Shown here in pieces: positions 24,130-35,885 of a stretch of 64,000 nucleotides of DNA; position 1 is the first letter of the stretch, and each line of letters begins with the position of its first letter. The notes under the pieces were generated by a model. It did no database searches, was not told where the DNA came from, and saw nothing but the letters and a program-made list of their open reading frames with translations. The translations under genes and the position numbers were made by a program. Source of the stretch: Pelecanus crispus (Eukaryota; Chordata; Aves; Pelecaniformes; Pelecanidae); the NCBI RefSeq assembly GCF_030463565.1, contig NC_134662.1:4565001-4629000 (forward strand), given 5' to 3'.

Positions 24130-27100
24130 ATTATTTACAGAGAAATTAAACGAGCCTTTCAGGCCTGATGACTACTGACTTATTCTTGCAGCTGTAGACC
24201 AGAGAGGCTCTTGTCATGTACTCGTCGTACGAGCATTAACTTCTGAGCACTTAGTATTTCTTCAAACGCTTTATAATGTGGTTCTGTAACTAATATCTGT
24301 CCTTCTGCCCCCAGTCTGAAACTGCTTTAGACTCTTCAAGCCTCAGAGCACACAGTTTGACACACAAAGCTGGGAAGAAATGACTGGAGGCTTAATAAGA
24401 TGCTCGTTGGGTCAGTATCTGGCAGCCGACCAACAAGACAGACTTTCAAATTGCTGTTAGTACTGCATGGGGATCACACCTCTTCTCAAGAAAACATTGG
24501 AAAGCTTCCTAATCTTGAATTCACTGTGCAAGCACGTGATTTTCTGGGAATTAGCTTGAATGCACTGCGGAATGGTTCATAAATACCTACATGGCCTAAT
24601 ATTAGATAATGGAAAAACAAGTACAGCAGGGGTTTTGTCGGTTTTCTTCATGGTGGCCCTTCAGCCGGCCCTGGTGGCCTGTCTATTTATACCAGCAGCT
24701 GCCAGCTTTGATGCTTCTATTCCTTACCTATCTAAGAAAGAAAAAAAAGTCTGTAGTTTTTAAATGGCAATGTTACTGCTGTTTTACTGAGCATTATTTG
24801 TTTTGGGGCATAGTTAGTTCTTTAAAGAATTTTTTTAGCTGTTTTCAGGGGAAACAATAACACGCCATAGCCTGCGGCGTCTGCAGAGCTGTGGTGTTCG
24901 GATGTTCGAGCTGATGTTGACAGCCAGGAGTAAGACTTTGTCCTCTGCTGCCCTCGCGGTGCTGGGTGGGACTCGCCTTTCCCGTCGTGTGGGCTGTGAC
25001 CCCATCTCTTCCTGCGTGGGAAGGCTGTCCTTCAGCCTCCTCCCGCGCTAAGCCCTGAAATGTGTTCTGCGCAGCACGTTAATGGCTTACTGCAGCCCCC
25101 AATTAATGCCGATGACTCGCGATACGATCTTTCATTGCAGCTTCCCAATACATCTGTGCTCTTGGTAACTTGCATGAGTTAAAACGTCTGCCTGCTTCCA
25201 GCAGCATTATATAAACCATCTCCAGCTCGCCTTCTCATTTTGAAAGTTGTATTTTAACATTTCTGCTTTAAGATCTGAGATAATGAAAGGGGGTGAGCGT
25301 TGCTGAGTCAGTTCTTACTGGCTCTGGTTTTTGTCCTTCCTGCCCTCCCACACGCTCCACCTGCGCACCGAGCTAACCTTCAGCAACGACAGCCCCCATG
25401 GGCTTTCCTCCGAAGAGCTAGCAGTAAACAGAGCCTGGTTTCCTATTCTCCTGCTCCTTGGCCTGAGACAACAGTCTAGGGTTTTTTTGGAAGAGCCGTG
25501 GCTGCGGAGCGTTGGAGATCTGGGAAGGGAAAAGGGGGTCCCTGAAGTTTGAGCAAGCCCCTGCTCTGTCCTGCTTCTGCCAAGCTGGCAAACAGCCAGG
25601 ATAATTAAATCAGCCTTTCCCTGGAAACACCCAAACTCTGGATAAACATGAATATATCCTCTCGGTCGTTTCGAGCCGCAGCGCTGAGGTTTCATTGTTT
25701 GACAGTATTGTGTGCAGCGGCGGAGGTGCTCGATGTTGTCTGCTGGCCTGGGTGCTGACTGAGTCACCCATGACTGAGCAAACCTGACATTTGTTTTGGT
25801 GTGCGAGATGCTGGTGGACATGCAAGACGTTACCCATTGCTGCTTAATGAGACAGTATGGTGGCATCTATGGTGCAGGTCATATAAATATCGGATTTAGT
25901 TTTGGTTTTTAGAAAACCGTGGTGCTCTAGCACGGCTCACGGTGTCGCACGCAGTCAGCGAGCCCCAGAGCTGGCCTGCGCTAAACCAGGTTTGTCTGGC
26001 TTGTAGTGAATTCTTTGAAGTTTAGAGCTGCCTAAGCACTTCTCTATCGATGTGCAAAAATGCTTACTGTGATTTTTAAACTAAACTTTTTATTTTCTGG
26101 CGAGATAGGAAGCCCTGGTTGTGGGCTAACTGGAAGAACCGTTCAGTCCTGTGTGAACTTGTAGACAAGATGGGGAAACGATCTATCCTGCTGTGAAATT
26201 CAGTCTGTTTGAAATGCAAATCACTGAGAGGGTGCAGGGGATTTAGGCGAATAATCCAACTGTCAATTGTTTCTATAATTGATTTTGAACTTTCTAGTGT
26301 GAAAGCTCTCAATCTCTTATCTGAATCTTGTTGAATTCGTGCTTTCAAGTTGCGGACAGAGTTGCATAGGCATATTGTCATTAAACAGGTTTGCTTGTTC
26401 TTTATCTAGTTTTTCTAAGTATAGATATATGTAAAAATGCCTAAACAGCACTAACTTTACATATTTCCAGCTGGTTTCCCATCCCAGTGCAGGGTGCACA
26501 TACAGCTGCTCTCTCGCTGCAGTCTGGCCGGGCTTGCATTCCTCAGCCCTGAGGCCAGCATTCCTCTGCTCCTCTGCACCAGCTCATTTGTTTAGTATTT
26601 GTTTAAATTTTGAATCCCAGAACTGTCTCCAGATCGCTTAAACTACCAGACACCTTTATTAGTTGTACATGCAGCCCCCCGCCCTCTGGCATTTTGAATC
26701 TTGTTCGTACTTATTAAAATAAAATGGATATGGCAACTTTCAGTTGCTTGTTGCCGTCGTTCACTGAAATTAATCTGGAATCCCCAAATGCCATTTGATT
26801 GATTAAAGGCAGTTGCAGTTTGCTTATTAGGCTCTCGGCTATTTCAGTTAAAAATCTGAAAGGAAAGTTGCCTTTTTTTAAGTCTTGATGGCAGCTTGGA
26901 CTGGAGAAATCTGCTCTGTTTTGGGTTTCTCCTTCTCCGCTCTGTGTACACAGGAGCTCATACGTGAGCTGTTCTTTCCTTAGAATTCAGCTTTTCTGCC
27001 AGTCCAGCCCAGAGAGACGCACAGCGTTATTGTTACACGCTCCCTGCTGTACAAGGCCACGGGGAAAATGTGTGTGCAGAAGTGTCTAGCGAGAGCCAAA

Positions 27101-28033
27101 TCAGTCAGCAATTAGTTTGGGTGCCATGCTTCTAAACCTGAAGTGCATCTCTGCTTTCTACCTGTTGCTTTCCTCAGCTCAATTTATTATTGGTGACTGT
27201 TTGATGGAAACAAATGATCCATGTTTCACAGGTCAGACCAACTTTGGGGGGGGACACGACCCAACAACCCCACAATACAGACAATAAATCCTATTCCTCA
27301 GTGTCTTTGGTGTAATTCTGAACTTGGTGCCTCCAGCCTGGGCTGGAGTTGAGCTAAGGCAGCAGTGTTGGAATTCTTCATCTTTTTAAAAACTAGACAT
27401 AAGTAGTTTTTTATTAATCTGGACTTGCTGTGTAACCGTGAGGACATGGCCAGGACTGTGCCAGGTGCAGTAAATCATTGACCTGGGAGAAGGAGGCACT
27501 CCCAGTGCAAACAAATGAAGAACCTGAACTTTCTTTGGAAGCTTCCCATCTGAATATTACCATAGCCTGATGATGAAATGTAATCGATTCTCAGCATTTG
27601 GAAGCGTACCAGCAGGTCTCTGACCGTTAATAGGCAAAGGTTGGACAAAGCCTGATTTAACCACGTTACATCATCTGTACTGGGAGCTTCTTCAACCTGA
27701 GTCTCCTGGGACTTGTCTTTGCTTCTTCTGGTTTTGACTTCAGTAGCATTGAACTGAAGGGATGCTTTATTTCCGCAGCAGATCTCAAATCTGTTTTGGT
27801 GTCTCTGCAGATAGGCCCTAGCCTGGGGACGGCTTTGGTTCTATGCAGAATACCTGCTAAGAATAACTTTGTAGAGCATCTGCAATGGAATACAAAAAAA
27901 CCTCAGTAACATGAGGATAGGCAGCATCGTCCAAGAAATTTCCTTATAAAGTATTGCTACGGCTGCAAAGCCCTGCCAACAGGAGTGGCCCGCGCTGCCA
28001 GTAATTTCTCTCCTTTTCCTTTCCCTGTTGCAG

Positions 28034-28158
28034 TAAAGACTGTGCTTCTGCCAAAGTCACACCCACTGCACCGTGATCGATGCAAAGCGTGGAGATTGCC
28101 AAAGATCCACAGTATACGGATTTTTGTGCCTGACTTTGAAACTGGAGATGAGGAGAGG
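28034..28158 (+). CDS. Exon-like open segment of 125 bases
   Basis: A good acceptor (tctccttttcctttccctgttgcag) precedes a frame open for 41 codons, beginning after a split first codon and ending at AGG/GTAATT. The C-terminal part (KIHSIRIFVPDFETGDEER) looks like folded protein: a hydrophobic strand-like stretch followed by an acidic turn. The donor is moderate. The protein is not recognised. The frame continues open beyond the donor to TGA at 28,255-28,257, so a terminal exon is another reading. Confidence 0.25.
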
Positions 28159-28515
28159 GTAATTCTGCAGAACAGTTGTGAAGGGCGCATGCTGCCAATT
28201 TTAATCCTATTGCAGCCAGCCCCTGAAACAAAAGGAAATGATTCCTTGGCGTGCTGAACAACACTTGCTGCCCCTTCTCATTGGTTTCGGGGGGGGAAGC
28301 ATGAGTCACGTAAACTGCTTTTACAAGGCTTTGCCTCTGCAAACCAGTCCTGCTGTTGTTAGTTTTTCTTGCACTCTTCAAGGAAAGCGGCTAATAACAA
28401 ATTAACTCCTAGTTGTTGTGGGACAGCAGCTAAACGTCCAAGCTCTTCAAGCTCTATAAGAAACCTTTTTCTTTTTTCTGAATTATTGCACTTGGACTAA
28501 TCAGCACAAAACGTT

Positions 28516-28543
28516 TGCTAGGATGAAAGCCTTCATCCTAGCA
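28516..28543. repeat. Perfect 12-bp inverted repeat, 4-base loop
   Basis: TGCTAGGATGAA, loop AGCC, then TTCATCCTAGCA. All twelve pairs are Watson-Crick. No terminator or RNA gene is recognised here. Confidence 0.85.
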
Positions 28544-29507
28544 TATTCTTAATGCTGCTGTGATGGAGCTGCTGGGGTTAGCTTTGGGGACACAAGCTTT
28601 GGGGAGCTCAGATCTGTCAAGAACGACCGAAGCTCGTCATGCTTCGGCACAAGGAATAACAGGAAGTATTTTGGGGCTGTCCCCAAGAAGCCTGGTTCCT
28701 TTTAAAAACAAAGCAGGTTAGCTCAGAAGGCAGAAATTTGGTTTTTGGGTTTGTACCCCCCAGGGCTCAATTGCCTGCAGCTGAAGGAGCCACCCCTGTC
28801 CTTGGTTGGAGGGGAGATGGCTCTGACGCAGGGCTGGGGGCTTTTGTCATGGCCGTGTGTTGGAGCAGCCGTAGAGTGAAAGTTGTTCATCTTTTGTAGT
28901 AAAACCTTGTGTTCAGCAAAAATGGTTACTCAGTCTGCAAACACGTTATGCGGGCTTTTGAGATAAGCTGCAGTTCAAACCTTTAGGTTGTTTTGAGCAG
29001 GTTTGTTTTGTTAGCTCCCTACTAATGATGAATGTATCACAAAATATTTGGTGGGTTTTTAAATGGTTTGAAATTATCTCAGTACTTTTTGCAGTGTCAC
29101 GTGAGATCTTGCAACAGGTGATCCGCAGAGGAGTAATAGTTAACTTGTGCATTGTGTAAAGGATTTCTTCCGGTTAGCTGCTGATGGTTGTGCAAGCACA
29201 TTTACGGCTTTATCAGCATCGACAAGAATCCTGTCTCCTCTGTGACAAATGCTGTTTTCTGTCTGTGTCGAAGTGCTTTGTTAAGATTTACAGTGGCCTC
29301 GCAGGAGAAGGTCAGTCGTTTTCCCAAGGTCATGCAGGAAAGCTGTGGCAGAGCTGGTGTAGGAACCTGGGCTGCAGTCTTCAGGTCTGTGGTTTCGCCT
29401 CGAGGCTCTTCTTCCTCATTGCTCACTGTGTAGCCCTCAAACAGAGGGCGAGAGTGACTTACTCGGAGGACCCACTTATTTTTTAACTATAGTCTGTGCC
29501 TCTGCAG

Positions 29508-29664
29508 AACTAGACATGACCAACTGTTCTCTCAGGCAGGCATTAAAGCAGCCTTTGCTCAGAAAGCGTGCTGGGGAATGCTGTGATCTGGGAGGAAGGC
29601 TGGAACAAAATCAGGCTGCCCTGCTACCTTCCTGGGGTTGTTGCTCTCAGAGTGAAGCCGACAG
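29508..29664 (+). CDS. Exon-like open segment of 157 bases
   Basis: The acceptor is tctgtgcctctgcag and the donor is the consensus ACAG/GTGAGT. One frame is open from edge to edge (about 51 codons) and contains an internal ATG at codon 3 (MTNCSLRQALKQPLLRK at the start). The sequence is not recognised; an open frame of this length in one of three frames occurs by chance perhaps a quarter of the time, so the case depends on the splice borders. An alternative acceptor at 29,650 would leave a 14-base exon. Confidence 0.25.
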
Positions 29665-30594
29665 GTGAGTTTGTGCCCTGTCTCTAGTGCTTGTATTTAA
29701 AAAACAAAACACTTCCAAATGCAACAGCCCCTGCTCAGAGTTGGATTGCATTTGAGACAGGACAGGACTTACAGTTCTCCACTTCTAATTTGAGCTCAGC
29801 GAGATGCTCAAACCGTTTTTTTTTTTTTTAGACGCTCATCCAGCACCACTTAATGACACATGATTCTTCAGAAGGTCCTTCTCATGTCCCTGGCTGACAG
29901 CTGAGCTATCACATTTTTCCCCACAGTCGGCCACATTATGTCTGCTATCACGTTTTCCCCCACATCGCTCCCATCGTCAGTGATCATCATTCTTTAATGT
30001 CCCTTCTCTTCACCTCTTCTGCACACGAACTTACAAACCACCTTTCCTTCCCTCCTGTGTGCTTGAAATGCTTTTCTAAGAATTTAATTTCTGCAGCATG
30101 TGCAAAAGTCCTCTGCATTTTTAATCAGGCACAGTCAGCAGTGTGCAGATAGTCAGGGGAAAATGTGAGATTGTGGCAGTCTCTGTGTATGACTTTTTCA
30201 GTATAATTGAGATAATCCCAGTTTAATATATCAAAAAAAGATCTAGGGCAATGTCCCGATTCTCTCTCTCCAGTGGCCTTGTTCAGGTTTCAGTCTCCTA
30301 AGAGGTACCTTAAGACGCTGTGGTTTTGTAACCTGTTTGTTCCAGTTTTCTCCTTTCCTTGTACCTCTTGTCACCTTCAGTGTTAAGTTTGTATCAGACT
30401 AAAATTTGGCGATATGAACACACCTTCTGTCAATTTTCCATAAACTGCAGCCTGATTGCGAATTTTGCTCTGTATACAGAGGAAGAGAGACTATGAGACG
30501 AAAATTCAGAGTGAGGGTTTGCTTAGTTGGATGTTTAGGTTCAGCAGAATAGATGTGCTTTATGGACCAGTACCAAACTACTATTCGGTATCTT

Positions 30595-30710
30595 CTCTCA
30601 CAATCACGAGTCACCCCTGAAACATTCTTTTGCAGCAAACTTATCAGCTCTGTAGCTCTCCTCTGAATGCATTCCCAGCTTCTCTGCTCCTGGCTGCCCT
30701 CCAGCCATGT
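30595..30710 (-). mobile_element. Possible ancient CR1 RT fragment
   Basis: On the minus strand the translation contains WECIQRRATELISLLQ, which resembles the CR1 block L-E-x-V-Q-R-R-A-T-K-x-I that lies downstream of HLEYC in ORF2. The same block reads [14 protein letters not shown] in the 45 kb copy. The sequence on either side does not give further convincing CR1 blocks, so the match is short. It may be an old eroded copy, or coincidence in a 159-codon open stretch. Confidence 0.35.
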
Positions 30711-33700
30711 CACGCTGCATCGCTTTGCAGACAAGCCTGTTTGCGTACCTGTCTCCTTCGCTGCTCCGGGGTCATCTTTACACAAATACCATCCCTCCAC
30801 TTGCACAGAAAGTTGGTGCCTAGGGAGCTGGGGGCCTTTATAGGGCCATGAGTTTTTGGGTACCCTGAAGTGATGCATGAAGGCCTTGGAGTGGGATGGT
30901 CGCAGACCTCTGGGAGACCAGAGGGATGGAGAAGGTGCACCCTGGGAGCACCGAGTACGTTATGCCCGTTAACAGCACCCGTTCTTCTCATTTTCTCAAA
31001 GCTGGCATGTCGATCCAAGGATATCTTGCTATTTGGCTGAATCGTGGATAAAGGAGAGGGGAGAACCGATGCAGGGGTTCAGGTTCCGTATCCAAGACAA
31101 CAGTAAGGGCTATCTACCCTCGTCTCCCACGGTTAGCTTGGATGAGTGCAGGGCTGTGAGAGCGTGATCAACACCAAAAATCTGCTCTATTGCAGCTGAA
31201 GTGATGTGAAATACCTGAGATGGGTATGACTGAGATGCTGCAATTGCAGTGGAGTAGCAGCTGCATGCATCGCGTGGGGATACACACTGTATTTATTTTT
31301 GCTGGTGGAATCTCTTGTCTTCCTGTCGCTCTCAGATCTGATGCTTCCTTTGGTATGTCTGTCTTGGTATGGATGTTGCCATTCGTTCTTCAGATGAGCT
31401 GACACCTCTTTGTTTTCGCTAGCTTTGGGTGAATGACCTCTGCTTTCCCACAGTCAGGTGCTGGATTTCACAGCTGCCCTCACCAGAACAGGTTTCTAGC
31501 TGCTTGCCATTTGAGCATCGCATCTGGGAAATGCATTACTGGGTAAGAATGGCTTGAAATAAGGTTCACAGGCCCAACAAGTTCAGTTTAAGGAGCCCAG
31601 TTGGCTTTGGAGAGCTTGGACCTTGGGCAAAAAGGACCCCGAAAGGCGGCAGGACGGTAGGCGAGCCGAGAGCTCGAGATGAGTCGGAGTAAACTGCCAT
31701 AGCTGGAGAATGGGAACGGCTGCTCCGTTGTTTTTGTGCCAAAACAACGCTGGGAGTCTTCCCCAAGAGAAATAAAATGGCTTAGGTCCAGTATTTACTA
31801 TTGGATGGGGAAGAGCAGTGCTGTGTGCGTACAGGCCGTTCGCACGGCTGGGGCTGTGTGAATCATCTTGCACGGTTGCCCGGCTCGGCAGGTCATCCGT
31901 CTGCCGCGCTTGGCTCTCCTCGCCATCCCCTCCCTTGCCATTCCCACGATGAGAGGGGAGGGGGAGATGCTGTGGTGAACTCGGTGAGTTTCCTGTGGTT
32001 GGGTGACTCAATTAGAACTCAGTTGTGTTACTAATGCTTCTCATGTGTCACTAGCTGATCTGGCTGGAGCACCCTAAAACCTGCTGGTGGGTAGTGCCTG
32101 GTCCCTGCTACGGCTGTGCCACCTGGAGCCCCTGGTAACGCTGCGCTTCAAAGACCAAATCCTGCTCGTCTTTAGGATGCCAGTGAATACACCAGAACAG
32201 TTTGTATGCAAAATGTTCCAGCAAGCAATTCCCATGGCTGCCGGTTTTTCTTAAAGCTGAATTTATCCTGTTCGAGCCTCAGCCCGCTGCTCCTGATGGA
32301 GCCCGGTGGTAATAGTGGGTTTCCTTCCAGGTATGCAGCGTCCCTCCACCCTAGTCTAAACACCCTGATTCTTTCAGCAGCTTTTGCCTGGAGGCTGTGC
32401 CCGCATCCTTTTCCAGAGCTCAAAAGTATGAAACTTGCACTTCAGAAAACACGGTTGCATTTCTGCCGTTTGAGTTCTCTCTTGTAATATCCAGCTGCTT
32501 TATTTTTCCTCCCTCTAACAAATAGCAGAACTAATGAGGGTTGTAGGTGATGTGCAGCTAATGGCTCTCTTAATCCTCACCCCTTTCTTCCTATTGCTCT
32601 CGGGGCTTGCTCCAGCCTCAGATGTTCAAGGGCTGTAATAATTTGGCTCCTTCACACCACTGCTGCTTCTTACTATTAGGCTGAAATTAATAGAGGTATA
32701 GATGCCATTGTTCTGAGCGTGCTTTGCCTTAATACTTCACCTGGCAATTAAAATGGTCAGAGAGAGTAGCAAAGCATAAGATTGAGTTAGCATAACAATA
32801 TTCCTTAATGTTTCCAGCTATTTCTGTGCCTATTGTAGAATTTTAGTGAGGAATATATTAGTTCATGCCTGCAGCGTGCCATCTCCTCTGGCTGAAATCC
32901 CAAGTGAAACTGCTATCACCGAGCATCTCTGGTTTGCAGAGACTTCACAGAAAAGCCTGTTGAATTTCTTTATAGCTGTTAGCTTACAAACGTGCGGCGC
33001 AAAGTTCTGTTTGTGGAAGGATTATCAACCTCCAGACAGTGGCATCTTGCTCCTGTTTTCTGCAGCAGTCTCCTCTGATCCCCAGCGTAACCTCGACGCC
33101 TTTGCTCTGCCTGTTGTCCTGCCAGTGACACCACTGCTGTTTTCTGCGCTGGCGGCTTTTTTGCCTTCTGCAGGGCTGGCAGGTCGGCGTGGCGGGGAAG
33201 CCCTGGGCATCTGAAGACACGCAAGTCTGTTCCCAGCAGTGGTTACTCTGGGAAGCGCAAGCATGAAAGGATTAATGGCAAACAGAAATGCTATTTACGT
33301 GGTTCCAAGCAGAGGGGGGGGAAAAAAAAAATACTCAGAACTGCAACCGTTGCTGAAGCTCGGTTCAGCGCCAGGGCTGTCTGTATTGGCGGCTGGCTCA
33401 GCTCGACTTCACACCAGCGGCTAAATCAACAGGCAGTTCAGTTTGATGGGGTTCCAGAAAGAGCCTGAGAAATTGCTTTTTTACTCTGGTTGTGTATTGC
33501 TCTTACTGCCCTGACGTGGAGCCCTAAGCTCACGCTGTCCCCATCTGGGCTCCAAATAGGCACGCGGCACAGGCCAAGTGCTCTAATCCTGCTCAAACTC
33601 CGTGAAGGGCAATGCGAGCGAGCAGCTTAATTCAACAAATCGATACCTGAGGTTCGCCTTCAAATGTTTTTCATATTCAGGCTGTTTATGTGGATGATTT

Positions 33701-35637
33701 CAGGTGGAAGGCTTACGAGTTAGTTGCATCTGAGGCAGCTTTTTCCTCTTCTGGAGCTGATAAAAGTATGTTCTTAATGTATGAAGAACTCTCAAAGTAG
33801 ATTTTCAGCCAGCAGTACTGATCCAACTTATGTGCGCTCTTAAAATTGTCATGACGTCTGCAGGTCATTTCACAAGAAACAGGAATACAAGGATTTAAAG
33901 GGCCTGTGCAAACTGCTCTGTGTTGTGTTTAGTCTACAAGCTGCTGCATCTGCAAGTTGCATTTTGGGTTTGCAGGCTTTGCCCCGTGCCTTGTTGCATG
34001 CTTTGGGATCGGCTGAAATGAGACAGGGTACAATATTCCGCTGCTTTCCGTGGGAATGAGGGGTGCGGGAACAGCTTTGCTGCGTTCCCACGAGCTGTCC
34101 CGCTCACACAAATCTTCTCCCTGTCAGTGCAGCAAGGCGAGCGAGCGCTCGAGCTCGGTGTGCGAGCTGGCTGTTCCTGGGGCAGGACCCACAGGGTGTA
34201 TTCAGATCAACCCGTCGGGCTATTTACCTTCCCAGAGGAGAGAAGCAGTTGGAAAGTAGTTTAAGAGCGGGCTTGTTGGGATAGGTAGGAGGTGGCAAGC
34301 AACATCTCAGCTGTTTGTTTCTTGTAATGAGTTTCCCACATTGTTAGCAAGGCCATAAATTAGATGGGGAGCTCCGTTTTCCATGGTCAAGAAGTATCTG
34401 GTATTTTAGAGAGACCGATTTTGTTGCCAGAATATACAAAAGCGTTTGTGTGTTGCTATAAGTTCAGCAGGCCCGGGGCCCTTCATCTTTGCAAACAAGT
34501 TGTTGGGTTTAATGTGCTATTAAGATAAATTTATAATTACCTTGCCATTGAGAGCCCACTTCTAACATTTTTGCAGGATCGTAGCCCTGCATGCTTTTGC
34601 AGCTGTCCGATTTAAAGACTTGTTCTCTAACTGCAAATTTGTTGTGGGTTGTTTTTGCATTCCTGAAGAGGTGGCAGCTGGTGGTGGGATCCACAAACAT
34701 CCAGCAAAACTCGAATTCTCAAGACTCGAAGCTGTTGTGCAAGAAAGGGTGTCCTATATAAGCAGGCACAGAGGTAATACCAAACTTGAGGTGAAGGAAA
34801 GAAACCGAAAGGCTCCCTTGTGTTTGACCTAATCTTGAACCAAGGGTCCAGCTAGCCAAACAAGCCCAAAGCAGCTGATACATTTATCACAAATATTAAT
34901 TTGGAAAGGAAAATTAGGAGAACTGTGGGGTTACTTCTGGTGGTATGATGCTGTACAACCTGCTCTGTGACTCAAGCATGCTACATTCCTGGTTTTGCCT
35001 CTTTTAAAATGTGACAAAGACTTAACTCCAGTGCTTTTAATTAAGAGTTGTTTGCATTCATCAATACAGGGTGAAAATAGCCAGAGGGTAGACACAAGCT
35101 GTCCTCCACATAGGAAGGGAGTCCCATAGATTGCATTTTGTCCCTACAAGACAAAGTTGCAGCACAGTGAAGACTAACCACGTGGCTGTGCTGATGGTGA
35201 GTTTATTCTGCTCAAGTTCATGGACATGTTTAGTGTATCTCAGCTTACTAGGGCTGTAACAGACCTGGAGAGATGACAAACATGTTGTTGGTGCAGACCT
35301 GCGATGTGCTAACCTTTGATGTTTTATTTGAGGAAGCTGTCACTACATTGGACTCCCTCAAATTCACTTGCCTTTGAAAAAAAAAAATTGATTTTTTCTT
35401 TTTTTTGTGCTGTACCTGCTGCTATTGAATCTGCCTTATGGCTGATGCTGATTCCCAGGTATTCCCTGTATTTCCCCAAATAAAAGCCATAGAGCCTTAG
35501 TCCAATGACCTGACAGCGATAGCAGCACACGCCGATGACCATGGGAGCTGCTGTTGTTCATCCGGGTGACCGTGGGGATGTTTGTCAGGCAGTAGCTGTT
35601 CAGTGGCAGTGTTAGGCTGTGCCCAGAGGAAATAACG
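30711..35637. other. Nothing recognised
   Basis: Single-copy-looking DNA with scattered short open frames on both strands, none with convincing splice borders or motifs. Slight CpG enrichment at 31,850-31,960 and 34,130-34,170. Confidence 0.6.
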
Positions 35638-35745
35638 TAGAATCATCGAATCATGGAATCGTTTAGGTTGGAAAAGACCTTTAAGATCATCCAGTCCAAC
35701 CGTTAACCTAACGCTACCAAGTCCACCACTAAACCAATTAAGGGG
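35638..35745 (-). mobile_element. CR1 LINE 3' UTR fragment (about 105 bp)
   Basis: Read on the minus strand this is the CR1 3' end: a tail with GATTCCATGATTCGATGATT-type octamers, preceded by a complement of 'ggttggaaaagaccttta'. It is nearly identical to the terminal ~100 bases of the CR1 at 45.87-45.97 kb in inverted orientation. That implies the same subfamily and a similar age. Only the 3' tail was inserted, a severe but common 5' truncation. Confidence 0.9.
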
Positions 35746-35810
35746 AGAGTAATAATTTCATGTTTCCTGGCTTGGTGGCTGGATTATTTTTTAATGAAAG
35801 TAAAAACTAG

Positions 35811-35885
35811 GAATCATGAAGGTTGGAAAGCACCTCTGAGATCACTGGTCCAACCATCAACCCAACACCACCATGCACCGCTTGC
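35811..35885 (-). mobile_element. CR1 LINE 3' fragment, second subfamily (about 75 bp)
   Basis: A second CR1 3' end lies on the same strand, about 65 bases from the previous one. It is identified by 'gaatcatgaaggttggaaag', 'cacctctgagatcac' and 'ccaaccatcaacccaacacc'. The sequence differs from the neighbouring fragment, so it is a separate insertion or older subfamily copy and not a continuation. The 65 bases between the two are AT-rich and show no CR1 similarity. Confidence 0.85.

Larger units (their letters stand above)
20720..30590. other. No recognised gene apart from two exon candidates
   Basis: Mixed AT-rich DNA. A minus-strand ATG frame at 21,871-22,134 begins with a charged, protein-like run (ATELPSVRQTRSETSEEKDK) but has no usable donor. 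A plus frame at 23,316-23,504 ends at a good donor TTAG/GTAAGC with a moderate acceptor. A minus donor AAG/GTAAGA lies at 22,953. All are too weak to call. Confidence 0.55.

Noticed and set aside
25315..25866. 183-codon minus-strand frame
   Set aside because: The first codons suit an ordinary ATG, but there is no motif, no consistent codon-like pattern and no splice or poly(A) context; amino-acid composition looks random.
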